From positions 186,001 to 250,000 of the forward strand of contig JAJSPD010000045.1 of the NCBI GenBank assembly GCA_021307315.1: a stretch of DNA of 64,000 bases, read 5' to 3'. The stretch comes from Bisporella sp. PMI_857. Lineage: Eukaryota > Ascomycota > Leotiomycetes > Helotiales > Helotiaceae. Of this stretch, positions 1 to 13,154 are shown one piece after another. The position numbers and the translations under genes are program-made. The notes beneath the pieces are model-generated. The model was given only the letters and a program-made list of their open reading frames with translations. It made no database searches and was not told the DNA's origin. Every line of letters begins with the position of its first letter. Position 1 is the first letter of the stretch.

Positions 1-191
1 ATGTAAAAGACTGTGACGTGAAAAGTGAAAAGAAGTTTAGGAGTATTGATTAGATATGTTCTTTTTGAATTACTGATACAAGTCTATGATACTGGGTCAG
101 CTAACCAGCGACCTATTCTCCTCCATGGCCTATTGTCTGGGATACCCCTTGAACTCCAATAATGGTGCCACAGTATCATACTTCAGTTGTT

Positions 192-3100
192 TTATTCATC
201 GTCCATAGGCCGAACGGTGGTTCCGGCCTTCTCCAGAGCAGCCCTCAGGCGGATCTTCACGTCGTTCTTCTTCGCTAGGTTGGCTCTTAACTGTGCCTTT
301 TCCTCAAGAGAATAGCCACTCAGCTTTTTGCGAGGTCCCGGCGAACCGCGTGAGGAGGGACCCGTTGAAGACATAAACGAGTTCTGTAATCCGCGGCGGT
401 CATCTCTTGTGCTATCTGGGGTATAGAATAGGCCATACGTGCTCGCATTAGGGCCTCGTAGCGACGCCTTGTTGGATTGAGGAGTTGCATATGGCTGTGG
501 TGAGCCCTCGCGGCTATCGCTGGTGATGGAGCCAAAGCGTAGCTTGCGCATCTTTCCTTCCAAAACATCAATATCGCCACTTCTCTTCTCAGCCATGCTG
601 GTCATTTTTGTGATGGTCCTCATCACGGCTTCAACGGTCGGTCTAGCGGTTCCATTCTTGGAGCTAGAATGGGATACTATCTTGGTTTTAAGGTTGATCA
701 ACCCTTCTTCAGCTTCGGCAAGAAGTGTTTGGAAAGTGGTAAATTCTTTCAACAAATCTTGTTGCTGTGCAGCCTGCTCAGCACTCAGAGGCTGCTGACG
801 ACTGATAGTGGCTTGATTCGGGTCTTGACGTAGCTGCAAAATCTTTCGTAGATCTTCTTTCTTAGCTTGCAACCTAGCAAGGTCTTTTTGTAGATCGTCG
901 CACACCTCCAACTTTCGCGAAACTTCTTTGAGAGAACCGTCTGCTAATTCTCGAGATAGATCATTCTCAACTACTGAGGAGAGTTCCTCAACCTCCACTA
1001 GGCACCAGTCATCGGGATCCTCAAGTTCCTCCTTACTGCGGAACCCATCCTTTCCCAACTCGGTATGACCCTTAACGAAGCACTTTAACGTCCTGGCGTT
1101 GAGCCCAAGTGTGTCAATCATGGAGTTGATATCACGATAAATGGTCTCCACCTGTGCTGGAACACTCTTTGATTTTTCTCTTCCATCTCTGTCGAGATCT
1201 AATGTACCCACATGGGCCTCGAACTCTCCTAGAGTTGTGGTTGGCTCTAGCTCGTGGGATATATACTCAAGGCGCTTTTGCTCTTGCTCGTAGATGATAT
1301 TTTGTGCCTCCTCAGCTTCTTTGCGGGCTTTACTGTGGGCTCTGCGTCGTTCTGCAGCATGCTGCTCCTCAATTGTAGGTCTCGAAGCAGCTTGAGCAGC
1401 TTCCGGCCCCTTCTGAGCACTGAAGGAGAAAGGGCCTTGGTTTGGTACCGCAGCAACTGGTTTCTGAGAACCGAGGATTTGGGAAGCCATGCCGGGAGCA
1501 CTTACTGATCGTGATGCATCAGGTCTAGTTAATCTTCTTGGTACGGCGGACCTAATAGGGCTAGGAGACCGGGGGCTAGTTTGTAAATTCGGAGGAGGAA
1601 GTATTGGGGCTGAACGACCAATTTCTCCAAAAAGACTCCTAGGCACAGTAGGCTGGGTAGGTTTCTCAATCTTTTCAAAAGTGCTTTCAGGACTTAGGTT
1701 GAACGAGCTTTGGGTCTTGTTTTCTTCCGATACAGGGCTCAGATCTTGCGCAACGTCTTCGCCACTTCCTTCTTCATCCTCATCGGCGCTCTGATCACCT
1801 GCCTCAGAAGTATCGAACCCCGAATCGTTTCCTCCGTCATCATCTGGACCTCCAGGAACATCTGATGGTGGAATTATATCAGCTGAGATTGTGGATTTAG
1901 GCATAGAAGGCAGGAAATCTGGCGGAAGAGGAGCATCTGTTGCTGTCGAAGAGCCAGAGGTATCTCCGGCTGTAAAAGTAGTTTTGCTGGTCGTATCAGG
2001 CGGTAATGGTGCTTCTGGTATGCTCTTTCCCACGCCACTTTCATCCGCATCATGCTTTGGCTCATCCTTTATCTTTGTCACAGGCGTAGCCGGAGTCTGA
2101 GAAATTTTAGGAAGAGGCGTAGTAGGTACTTGTGGTGTAGTAAGAGGCTTGGCGAATGGATTTACAGCCGGAGTAGAGTTAGATCCAATGTGTCCAAACG
2201 TACTCTGTTTTGAGGCTGGTGTGAAAGTGGAAGGGGCTGAAGGGGTCTCAAATATGCTTGGCGCTTTGGAGGCTGAACTAGCCTTCCCGTCGCCGGCAGG
2301 CTGCCCGCTCGCTTGACCAAAGCTGAAGCTCGGAGCAGCAAAAGGCTTAGAGGCTGGAGTAGTAGATGAGGCTGTACCGAAAAGCCCGCTTGTGGATGGA
2401 GCGCTGGTACCGAATGCTGTGAACTTTGATGGTGGTGCTGGTGTTGATTCTGGAGTGGTGGAATCTGCGGGCTTCACGACTTCGGTCTGACTAGGCTGAT
2501 CATCTGTAGCATCCATATCTGCGTCGTTGGACGCCGGTTGCTCCGTTTTGTCAGCTTCAGCAAGAGCATTTCCAAAAGTGTTACCGAATAGAGAAGGCCC
2601 AGACGTTGTAGAGCTATCATTTGGAGGCGACGTATTATCCTTGAAACTGGATTCGAGAACGAAGCCACCCCCACTACCAAAGATCGATGATTTATCATCA
2701 GCTTTGTTAGATACATTTCCAAAAGTATTGGTAGTTGACGTAGTGGCGCTACCAAAAGGACTCGCGGCTTGTGGTTTGGCAGTGAATATACTCTCCTTCG
2801 AGCCTGATGTAGCGGACGCGAATGGATTTGAATTGGAGGCGAACGAGGAAAAGCCTCCCGAAGCTGGTGCGGCGTTCCCCGAGCTACTCGCTTTTGATCC
2901 GAAAGCTGAGGCACTTTGTCCAATGCCAGAAGGCTGGCCAAATGCGGCAGTTGGCGCAGCAGCAGAGGTAGCAGAGCCCCATATGGAGGTCCTCTGCATG
3001 GCAAACCCAGAGGACCCAAAGGTTGGTTGACTAGGAGCGCCGAATACAGATGAAGCTGGAGTAGTTGCCGTTCCAAAAGTAGGAGACCCGAAAGCTGGGT

Positions 3101-4878
3101 TAGCTGGGGCCGTTGTTGATCGAAAAGCTGGTGTGCCAAAAGCTGGAGCACCCGCATTCGTGGCAGAAGGTGTACTCCAAGGCGAGGTACGTTGACCAAT
3201 GCCTGACGTGGCACCAAATGCTGTACCAGATTGGGCTGGAAACGCAGAAGTGGCGGGTTGTTGGGGTGGTGCAGGAGAAGCTTGAGGTGCAATCGCGGGC
3301 GCAGCGGTCAAACCTGGATAGATTGTTCCTTGCCGTATGGACTCATTGTACACAAAATACCAAGCAACCAATAACCCTTCATTATTTAGAAGCATCACAA
3401 TTGGCAATGGCGTTTTAGAACTATGCAGTTAGTATTTGCCGAATAAAGCAGGACCATTGTAAAAGATGTTGCATGTAATAGGGAATACTTACTCGACTTC
3501 ATCACCTTTAATGGGTTCACGAACAATGTCCTTACTTGAAAGGTCAAGCGCAAAGCCAATGGGACTCGTTGGCGCCCATGACTCATTGGAAGGTACTGTA
3601 GCTCGTCGCGAATCGTCCGAGAATTCTGTCAATGTAAAAACTCCAGTCGGCGCGCCTGGGGCTAATGGAGCCTGAGATCTGGTAAATATGCCCACATCTA
3701 CTGCCGCTGTCGAGGTAACAAGGAGGACATCTTGCAGGTTGAGAAATCCTCGTAAGCGGAGGATAAAGTAGTGGGGTGGAAACCGCTGCATGCCAAATGG
3801 GCCTGCCGGGTCTGTGATTTTCGAAAATTCGAAATTGGAAGTCTTTTCCTGTCGCTGAACAATATGGAACTGCGACTCAGGGATGTCACTAGGACTAGAC
3901 GTGTGGGTAACAAGAAACACATTGTTCTCGATCCACGAAATTGCAGTCACTAGGCAGATTAGTAGAGGGACGTATAGAGATATGTGGTAGACTTACTGTG
4001 ATGATTGCTGATGCTAGGAGGAAGAGGAATTTCTGCTTGAACAACACCATCCGGTGTCATTTGAGAAGCGCCTCCATTCCCTAGTCCTGCAACGAGTTGC
4101 TTTCCTTTTGCACTCCAAGAAACACAACTAACGTCATCTTTCAAGACCTGTCCATTAGGTCCAGGAACAATAGCTCTCTCTTTCAGGTTGGCCATCATCA
4201 GCTTCCCATCAGACGTGACCAAGGCCAGGAGCTCTCCTTTCTCTGGGGTTGGATTGGGTACCAGGGCCCTTAAGGACAGGCCATTTGTCCCCATCTCAAA
4301 CGCTGACTGTGTAGAGCCTTGCAACAACGACGTGACAGAATAAACGGCTAGACCACCGCCGACCTCCGCAGAGGCTACCAGATATTCTTCATCGCCTGTA
4401 AAGGCTAACTGAGAAACTCTCATGGGCATTGGAATGCTTAGTTCTGGCTGAAATGGCCGTATATTAGTCTCATCCACCTTATTATCTGCGTCGAAGGCTC
4501 TCCGTGCGGACTCTGTCTTTGCTAGGACTATAACATCTGGCCCAACAGCCGCAATGAGTCCTTTGCGAGAGGCTATACTAAGAAGGGAGGAAGTTGGTGC
4601 AGGTAGGTTGTTCTCCGGCCATGGCGTAGGTAGCAAACGGACTTTAGCTTCTCCTTGTATTGCTAGGAAACTCAAACCGTCTACTTGTATCTCCTGGAGT
4701 GCTGGGCCCATCACAACGCTCCCACCTGCTCCTCCTGCATTGGTGTTTATTCCTGTACCGAGGCTTAGCATACAATATCTTTTACAAATTTAGGCGCTCT
4801 TAATACGCAGGCGAAAACTGAATGCATGCATCAAAGAAAATACATACCGCCAGAGTTACCGAAGCTACTAAATGCCAT
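192..4878 (-). CDS. NUP159: FG-repeat nucleoporin, Nup159/Nup214-like
   Basis: Probable cytoplasmic-side nucleoporin of the Nup82 complex; in yeast Nup159 docks the mRNA-export helicase Dbp5. I read four exons: 4848-4878, 3997-4752, 3493-3949 and 192-3420, about 1490 residues. The first ATG (4878) begins MAFSSFGNSG and is joined by a phase-1 intron. Roughly residues 1-410 look like the N-terminal beta-propeller (blocks such as VDGLSFLAIQGE, GLIAAVGPDVIVLAK, CVSWSAKGKQLVAGLGNG). A long low-complexity part rich in FG, SxFG and PAFG repeats follows, then an acidic Ser/Pro linker, and finally a predicted coiled-coil region (RRAHSKARKEAEEAQ and LARLQAKKEDLRKILQL), which in this family binds the Nup82/Nsp1 partners. 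The domain order matches Nup159/Nup214. It is transcribed divergently from the proteasome gene. Family assignment is secure; the gene symbol is by orthology inference. Confidence 0.88.
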
Positions 4879-5325
4879 GACTGTCGCAAGGTACCCGGCT
4901 TTGTTTGGTGGCTATGAGATAGTTCTGCGCATTTAGCTGAATTGTGCTTGTCGAATCCTAGATCCGAGCAGGCTACGTCTTAACATAAAGGAAGGTGAAC
5001 GGAAAATCAATTCTGGCAAGCGCTGGACTTGGAGTTGCCTAGAATAATTGCTGGTTGAAGCTCACTTGAAATTCGCGCCTAGCTAAAAGCAGCCGCCCAA
5101 AAGTTGTGCTCTTTGTCACGTGATCGCGAGGGCAACGCGTTTGGAGCTGCCTTGTCACTCTACCACCTAAGCTGAGAGCTACCTATCTTACAGCTACGAA
5201 TATCATCATCCACGACACATCGGCGTCTCGGGCACAGTGCAACACGACCTCGCGACCTCTTGATCGATACTCATCACAGCAGCCATATATTTGAATTGAA
5301 TTGGTAGCTCCGTGAGCTTGTCAAC
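4879..5325. promoter_or_regulatory. Divergent promoter between nucleoporin and proteasome beta-2 genes
   Basis: These 447 bases separate two start codons on opposite strands. An 8-base palindrome TCACGTGA lies at 5116-5123, the core bound by Cbf1/bHLH-type factors in fungi. No other strong element was recognised. That it controls either gene is inference. Confidence 0.45.
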
Positions 5326-6312
5326 ATGCCTGGATTCGACTTCTCCAACCACACTCGTAATGCAGCACTACACGCAAGAGGTGTTCCATTACCCAAGGCT
5401 ACAAGCACTGGTACCACAATTGTTGGATGCATATTTGAAGGAGGTGTTGTGGTAAGTGTACAGAGATATTTAGGGAGAGCGATTTTTGGGTGTTTGTAGT
5501 CCGCGACGTATAAACAAGCTTTCAATTTAGGGCAACTGCTAACATTTATTCTTTAGATTGCTGCAGATACAAGAGCAACGTCTGGACCAATAGTGGCGGA
5601 TAAGGCAGGTCCCTCATGACGATCCTTACACGGGCAAGGCTAACAGATGGACATTTAGAACTGCGAGAAGCTTCATTATATTGCGCCTCAGATCTGGTGT
5701 GCTGGAGCTGGAACAGCTGCGGACACCGAATTCACTACCTCCCTCATCTCCTCACAACTCGAGCTGCACTCCCTATCTACCGGCCGCAAGCCTCGTGTTG
5801 TCACATGCATGACTATGCTCAAGCAGCACCTCTTCCGTTACCAAGGACATATCGGAGCTTATTTAGTTGTTGCAGGAGTTGATCCTACAGGTGTTGGGCT
5901 ATTCACCGTCCATGCACATGGCAGCACGGATAAGCTTCCTTATGTCACCATGGGCAGTGGTTCTCTCGCAGCAATGTCCGTTTTCGAAACACAATGGAAG
6001 TTGAAGATGACGCAAGAAGAGGCTGTTACACTCGCTTCTAATGCCATCCAAGCTGGTATTTTCAACGATCTGGGCTCCGGTTCAAATGTGGATGTGGCTA
6101 TCATCACGAAGGACAAGACGACACTGAAGCGAGGATTTGTCAAGCCAAACGAGCGAAGCAAGAAGCAGAAGAGCTACGTCTTCAAGAGAGGCACAACTGC
6201 CGTATTGAATGAGAAGATCATTACAAGAGAGGAGATTTCCAAATATGTAACGGTTCATGAGTTGGAGGGTGATGAGACGGCGTTGGGCGAAAAAATGGAT
6301 CTGGATGTATAG
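5326..6312 (+). CDS. PUP1: 20S proteasome subunit beta type 2 (trypsin-like)
   Basis: Catalytic beta-2 subunit of the 20S core, cleaving after basic residues. Exons 5326-5451, 5557-5604 and 5659-6312 give 275 residues, the usual length. The propeptide ends at Gly29, and Thr30 (STG|TTIVG) becomes the N-terminal nucleophile. In mature numbering the sequence gives Thr1, Asp17 (AADTRAT), Arg19 and Lys33 (NCEKLH), the standard active-site set. [11 protein letters not shown] and [11 protein letters not shown] are conserved family blocks. The second intron has a GC donor (AAG|GCAGGT); using the nearby GT would shift the frame and destroy the ADK-NCEK junction. The stop is at 6310-6312. Function is secure by homology. 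Confidence 0.95.
5605..5658 (+). other. GC-AG intron in proteasome beta-2 gene
   Basis: The exon ends GATAAG, followed by GCAGGT, and the acceptor is CATTTAG before AACTGCGAG. Only this splice joins the conserved ADK and NCEKLH blocks in phase 0. Confidence 0.85.
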
Positions 6313-6736
6313 ATAAAGATCTTAGGTGTATAACAATTAACAAGGTGCAATTAGCTTCACTGTATCATCAACACTTTACGAATGCAATTCAAATTACAAT
6401 ATAGATCAGCGAATTTTGCGTTGTGGCTATTTTTTATTAGTTATATGCTCATGAGGATGGTTAAGTGTCAATATCAGCTCCCCACCTATTTAGTACATCG
6501 TCTCAACAAACTGCGACAGCATTGACACTGCCCTGAGAGCTCCATCAATAAAGATGAACATTTATATCTTATGCATTGACTTGAATTATAGACTCTTCAT
6601 GTTCGAGCGCCTTCTCGACACTCAAACTTAACCCTCCTCGAGAGAACAATACGTTAAGGAACTACTCTCACAAACTGAAGAAATTTTAGTATAAGAGGTA
6701 AAAACACATGGCACGTTCGATGCACCTCAAACCTCC
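6313..6736. other. Intergenic, convergent 3' regions
   Basis: Between two converging genes; AT-rich and presumably 3' UTRs. Nothing else seen. Confidence 0.5.
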
Positions 6737-9700
6737 CTACATCGTCGCCCCAGCAGGTTTGCCATCCACCGTCAGCGTAGTCGCCTCCGCGGCATCAGTA
6801 GCTTTGACCAAGGTAATCGTCACCTCGGGATCGCGGGAGTACACACGCAGCCCCAAAACACACACCGCATTCCACTTCTGCGCATTATCACCTTCATCGT
6901 CTGACTTTTCTTCCTCGCTGTCAGATTCGTCTTCGTCCTCATCTGCTTGGTCCTCGTTCTCCTTTGAGGCCTCCTCAACAGGCTCTGACCTTTTAGGCTC
7001 TTCCTTCTCTGGAGCTGGAGCCGGTGCGTCTTTGAGCCCTTCTGCCTTGGGTGCGCTGGACTCGTCCTTCTTTGCCTCATCAGAAGGCTTGGCAGAAGTG
7101 GCCGAAGCACTTTCAGGTTGAGCCTCGACAGCTGGCTTTTGTGTCTCCTCGGCTGGCTTGTCGACAGGCTTTGAGGCTTCAATCTCTCCTTCTTTAGTCT
7201 TAGCTTTGGACTCCTCGCTCACAGTAGGATCCTTTTTATCGTCCGATTTCACTTCGGTACTCTTTTCTTCAGACTTCTTCTGATCCGTCTTTACAATTTC
7301 TTTCATAGCGTCCGCGGCCTTTTCCATAGCCTGAGCAGCCTTAGTTATGGCCTTCTTCTTTTTAGCCTTCCGCTTTGCCTTCTTCTCCTCGCGTTTCTTT
7401 TTCTCTTCAGCCCTCTTCTTTTCTACCAAGTCATCTTCATCCTGAACACCTCCCTTGCTATGTGCCAAGTCGTACTGCATGCCGACTTGTCGAAGCTTCT
7501 GCGGATTCTTGTCGGCATATTCCTTGACGATTTGTTCAACAGGGCTCGCGCCTGTGTTACGTGATGCTGTAATCTTGGGTAGAACCTCGTAGTTCCCTGG
7601 TTCGAGATCTATCTCACAGGATACTGAGCGATTCTCCCATTTGTGAATAGGTCGCACTCGGCAGATGTGTTCACCACTGGCTGCACCAACATTCTGCAGG
7701 AGGAAATGCAGCTCGAAGTGGTATCTAAGCATTGCAAGTCAGCATGATGGATATTCAAGTGGGAGGTTGCGCTCAGAGACTTACTCTCCTTCGAAGCCTT
7801 TGAAGAAGCGGTCATCAAGCTATAAATATCAGCACCAAAGTACTCAGGATATATGGTATATTGATTACTTGTGTCAAAACAATAACGATGAGGCCGGCCT
7901 TCTTGACTTCTATTTGGAACTTTGTTTGCAAATATCCAGTGATCCAAGATACATCTGCACTAGTCCACTGCTGCACAACGGTCCACTTTTCATCGAAGAG
8001 GCGTGTGCGATGAATGAACATGAAGGTCTCTAGCATATCTTTGTAGGACATCCAGAATACACCATCGTCGCCAAATGTATGGCCGATCTTCTTAAGCCAG
8101 TATGGAGTCCACTCGCGAGAGCCATCTGACCACGGCCCGTTCCACTCGCCGAGTCCATCCCACGAGCGTTCACCCCATGGATTTCTACCATCTCATCAGT
8201 TCTTGGCTTCGAAAGTTAGAGCAGAGTGACTGTTATTACCGAATTTGCACCAGCCGTACTTTCTTCCCATCTTCGTCTACCTCCTCACGGCTCTGGAGAA
8301 TACTATATGCATGGCCGAGCGCAAGACCACTCTTCTGTCTATCCCAGCCTGTACCCATAGCCGCAAGAGCAAAGACGAATTCGCCATCTGAATTAGCGAG
8401 CTCTTTCCATAACTTGTCCTTACTCAGCACACGATTTGAAACAATTGTCGATGTGACGCCACCAGTCATGTCTTCAACGCCCCTGCAAAATGTATCAGCG
8501 ATCACTTCACCTGAAGCCCTTCTGATGTTTGAGCTCGATAGAAAGAGTGTATTGACTTACTCGCCTGGCCACCCTCCAGATATCGCCTCGTAATCTGCAA
8601 TATTCGCATTAGCATACTACCAACAGAATCGAATTTTCAACTTCTCGATATGATCCAAAATTACTTACCACCGTGTGCCTTAGCATAGGCTTTCTCCAGA
8701 ATGGGAAGCCAGGTCTCATTCGGATCCTCGCAACGAGCGAAGTATAATGCCTCGGAGCCGGTCTGGTGCCGCTCCCGGTGTTTCCTTGCTCGCCTTCCTG
8801 TTGCGTCGTAAACATCGCCATAGTAATCGAAGTCTGTTACTCGAAGATACAGATTGTCATCCACTACGACTGAAACCCACTACAGAAAGTACCATTAGCC
8901 AAGACCTTTTCACTATACTGAGCGAAGAAGCCGGTCCTTTGGCCAAGATGCGTAATTACCTACCTCTCCATCTCTCTGGAAGACAAATCCATAAACACCA
9001 CACTCTTCATCACGGGCCACACAGACTTTCTCCATGAGATCCTTTCGATGCGCAATCGTCGCAACGGCAGCCAGCCACCAACAATCGCCATTAGCCCCCT
9101 GCTTGATATCTGAGCTTGAATATCCCCCAACCGTAAACTGCGGACTCTCAAAGATCCAATCGACTCGATGCTTTGAGCCCGGCGAGTACCACTCTCCCAA
9201 CGACACCCCGCCCCTGAAATCGTCATCATCGCCATCAGCACCAATAAACTTGCCCAAAGCATTAACATCCACGGGTACCGTGCCGCCGTTCCCAAGCATA
9301 TTGCTCTGGGCAAGCGTATCAAGACTGGCCTTCACATCCCAGGCACTGACGTTGGGACGGGTTTCCGCATTATCAGCGATGCCGAATCCGCCTCTGACCA
9401 GGCCGTTGAGGCAGTTGTTGTTCTCGTCACGCTCAATATCGAAATCTGGATCGGTGAACTTCTCGTTGGTGCGGTTGCACTCTCGCACGATGCGCTTGAC
9501 TTGCTCGCGGCACTCTTTGGCGGCCGCCTCGTAGCTTTCGGCGGCGTTGCGAGCGGATCGCGCGCCTTTGGGGTGTATCTCTGGGAGGATGGCCGAGTAG
9601 AGACTACGCGGGAAGATGGATGTGACTTTGCCGGGGTGCTACCATATATGAGCGAGGACAAACAACTATAAGCCATGTTCATTATGTACTGTACCTTTGT

Positions 9701-9811
9701 ATGAAATTTATCCCAGAAGTCGGACAAGATCTCCTGAGGAGTTTTCTTGCCGGTTTTCTTTGCTTTGGACGCATCTAGGATCAATGGGGGAGGATCACCA
9801 AAGACTTCCAT
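6737..9811 (-). CDS. Calpain-family cysteine protease with Lys/Glu-rich tail
   Basis: Predicted intracellular calpain (peptidase family C2). Eight exons: 9695-9811, 8964-9638, 8669-8879, 8561-8594, 8240-8482, 7869-8184, 7785-7819 and 6737-7724, giving 872 residues; two exons are only 34 and 35 bases. The catalytic triad is complete: Cys225 in NGDCWWLAAV, His403 in GHAYSIL and Asn428 in RNPWG. The core is followed by a beta-sandwich (domain III/C2-like) with IVLTQLDDRFFKGFEGEY and a second part around HICRVRPIHKWENRS. The last ~200 residues are a low-complexity tail, first Lys/Glu (EEKKKREEKKAKRKAKKKK), then acidic, with a short ordered-looking end. It lacks the MIT-type N terminus expected of the Rim13/PalB pH-signalling calpain, so I do not assign that role. 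Substrates and calcium dependence cannot be read from sequence. Confidence 0.88.
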
Positions 9812-10916
9812 TTTCGCAATTTTGATATATGTACACGATCTAGCAGGGATTGTTTCTCTTTGGATACCACGTACGTACTGGGTATGATATTCTCACAGTA
9901 TAAAGGGAAGGAAACAGCGCAACAACATCGCAACCTGAACGGCGCCAGCTTATACTTATAGTAACGCCACGCCATAACAGACAACAAATTTCCAAATCTG
10001 TGACACTGCGGCAACAAATTGCAGGCGCGCGCCCAATGGCATGGATCGTTCTACACGGTGTCTGCCAGATGCCAATAAGCGCCCGGTATGGCTTCCAGCC
10101 GCACGCACTGCACAACCAGGATATCGTCAGCATGAAGTAGGATCACTTAAAGCCCAAGCCAGAATTGCTCAGACGTTATCCCCGCAGCAAGCAGATTTTG
10201 GGGGCTAGAAAATGCACATTAAAGCGTAAGATTCCAATTTAGGAAAGGTGCTGTGTGGGTGCCATGCGGAGGCAGTACATGACCAAGACAAGCTCGAAGC
10301 GCTCTGCAAGCTTATACCAGAACTTACATGTGCTCTCAGTGCCACATATGGAAAGCTCAGTCTAGAAATATATCATCCTCTTTACCTTGTCTTATACTTG
10401 GCTGCCCTTTGATGCAATTCACGTGACTTCTTGCTGGTGAGTATCAAGCAGCATTGGTTACACGAAGGTTGATAACTAACGAGGGTATAACAGGGGCCTT
10501 GGTTAAACACAATGCTAAGAAGACATCAGGTATTTCGAATCTCCTCTTTAAGCAGGCTTCTCAACCAAAAATTCTTGAGCTTTCCTACCTAATTTCCCTC
10601 TCTTCATCATGCAGCTTCTGCCACACAAGCACCACCCTTGGTAGCTGGAGTTGGGACCGAAGTTCAGCGATAGTTCGTCTAAACAAAGGATAATAGGGCC
10701 AAATTCAGAGACGTGAGAACGGGGGAAATTAATATCATGATGTTGGAAGAATCCGACCACTTCTGGAATAGTGAAATCATTAATTATTTGAGGAGCTATC
10801 TACCAGGTATCATCCGTCCTAACCCTAACAGCCTTCCCTATGTATACACAAGAAGGATTCATAAAGAAATCGCGTTCCAGCCGACATAATAACAGACAAA
10901 AGAAATGAATAAATTG
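9812..10916. other. Intergenic gap of 1.1 kb
   Basis: Contains the upstream region of the calpain gene and the 3' side of the Src1-like gene. Small ORFs on both strands show no recognisable domains or splice-supported extension. No gene called. Confidence 0.5.
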
Positions 10917-13154
10917 CTAATAAATCGGACGACTCTCCTCCCATCGAGGACCATTGTCCATGCCACTCACAGGACTCGAGTTCTCATCATAAGCGCCCCA
11001 ACTGACCCGTCCGCTCTTTCGTCGTCGAACTCTACTCTCGCCATCTTCTAAGGCGCCGATCCACTCCCAGGCACGGCTGATCTCGCCGTTACGAGACTCG
11101 CGTTGTGACGAGCGTACATTGGCGTTCATTTCGACGATATTGCGAACTTTTGACCATATGGCCTCGCGTTTCTTGATCGAGTGTTCACCGCGTAGAACGT
11201 CGTCTCTAAGCTGCCCAATAGAGATCCAATTCTCGGGGAATGTTTCTTTATCCTGAGCGTGCAGCGAGGCTTGAGTAGCGAGACGATCGAGGGTCGATGA
11301 CACGAGGTGAGGAATAGCAGATTGAGTTTGTTTGTGCGAAAGGAAGGCGAAGCGAGCGTAAAATATTGCAGTAAGTAAGAGCATTATGCTAGCAATTTGG
11401 AGTCGATGTCGTTCCAGAGAGAGTCGGAAGGATCTTCGGATGGCGCAGGTGAGTGGGAGGCGGGCGAGGGAGTTGGAGCTGAGGAATGAGTGGAGTCTAT
11501 TGAGGGGACAAGGAACCTGGTTAGTGCTATGCGTCAGATATGTATTATTTTATTAAGGAAGGAAAATGGTAATATAATATGGAAGATGCTGCTTAATGGA
11601 AGTATGACGGGCTTACCCGTCAGCTCGACTCTCAACTTCGTCTCTACCTTCGATCTCCCCAATGGCAGCACTCCAGAGCTCTTCAAACTCTGACTCTGAC
11701 ATACCCTTTCTCCTCTTCTTGCTCATCTCTTTCTTTAAGTTATCGGCGTCAATCTCAACCGTCGGCTCAGGGACGCCTTTTTCATCAATCAGGTCGCCAC
11801 ACTCAAACTTGGCTCTTCGTTCCCGCAATTCCTCAACTGCTCGATCTGCCACCGCTTTGACTCTGCGTACCTTCTCTCCATCCGGCTCACAAGTAGGTGC
11901 AAAGGGAATCAGACCGCCAAGAGAAAGAGGATGCTGCTGCAGGATGAAATCTGTTTCGCATTGAGTTTGCAGGTTCTCAGAGCAATAGGCATGTTGAGGA
12001 CAAGGTTCGCATTGAGGCTCAGCCAAAATCCTGACCCAGTCTGGTACCTCAACATTTGCAGGAATGACCTGTTTAGCATCTCTACCGACGCCACAATATC
12101 CCACCGCAAATTTCTCTTGTCGGTACCATGTGGCGTAGCCTCCCAACAGGGTAAGTAACACGACAGATATAGGGCCTTTGCCAATACCCCCATTTTGGCG
12201 TCTGCGTCTGCGTGGTGATATTGCTGTCAAGCCCTTCGAGGTTCGATCACGTACTAGTTCTAGCTGTGCCTCCGGAGTGAACTCCTCTGTTGGCTCTATG
12301 CTTTCAATTGGCTCCTCAAAGCCAGCATAATTTAGCTGACTAACAGGTATCTCTGCCTTGAATTTTGAAGATGTCGGAGGATGAATGTCTTGCTCTTCCT
12401 TTGGCAAGTGAGCAGTGGTGCGCCTCCCAGGTGTCGCCGTAATGCTCTTCCGCTTATCCTTGGTCCTGCTCACGCTTCTTCTTGCACGCTCACCGCCTGA
12501 AATTTCATTTGCAGGGGAGCTACCGCTTTGAAATGGATTGTCATAGGTGAAGTTGCTCTCCCTGCGATTCTCTTTCCGCGAAACCCCTAGTCCATCGTCG
12601 TCCGAATCTTCCTTCTTGATTCTGGGTGCCGCGACAGGCGTTGGGGCAGTAGGCGCCTCGCTCTTTCTCGTCTTTCGCACAGTCCTCCGAAGGTCATCTG
12701 CGCCATCTGTATCCGAAGCCCTCGCATGCTTGCTAGGACGCGGCGTCTTCTTTGTAGGACTCCTATTCCGCACCGCAGAAGAAGCATCTGATTCGCTCTC
12801 CTCAGTTTTTACTCGTGCAGACGCCTTTCTCGTAGATCTCTGTCGCGGCGTCGGAGGTGGGGGCATCTGCTCCTCTTCAGAATCGTTTGCAGTGGTGGCG
12901 GTGGTGGTGCTATCCTGAGATGATTCTGCATCAACAATACCTCTGCTTGTTCTTTTCGCTCGAGCACGGGCAGCGAGAATCTTATGTGCTTGTGGAACTA
13001 CATTTGCTTCAAATATCTCAATGAGCTGGGGTTTCTTTGCGCCGGAAGGATATGGGACATTATGTGAGACGAGAATCGAGCGAATGCGTGGGACAGTGAG
13101 CGAGGAGGGGTCGAAACCCGGCTGGAGGTATTCAACGCTCTCAGTGTCTGACAT
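10917..13154 (-). CDS. SRC1: Inner nuclear membrane protein Src1/Heh1 (Man1-Src1p family)
   Basis: Integral inner nuclear membrane protein tethering chromatin (telomeres, rDNA in yeast) to the envelope. Exons 11617-13154 and 10917-11496, 705 residues. The start is taken as MSDTES (13154), because the N-terminal HeH/SAP-type helix-extension-helix (LTVPRIRSILVSHNVPYPSG, about residues 15-45) lies just after it; the open frame running further upstream has no family features. A basic Ser/Lys-rich nucleoplasmic linker with likely NLS clusters (SPRRRRRQN) precedes TM1 (about 327-345). A Cys-containing lumenal domain (CEPCPQHAYC) follows, then TM2 (about 547-566) and the C-terminal winged-helix-like Man1-Src1p domain. 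The intron has a clear ACTAAC branch site. Domain order and length fit the family well. Confidence 0.88.

Noticed and set aside
9840..10133. ORF upstream of calpain on the same strand
   Set aside because: No conservation features, lies in the promoter region, and does not splice to the first calpain exon.
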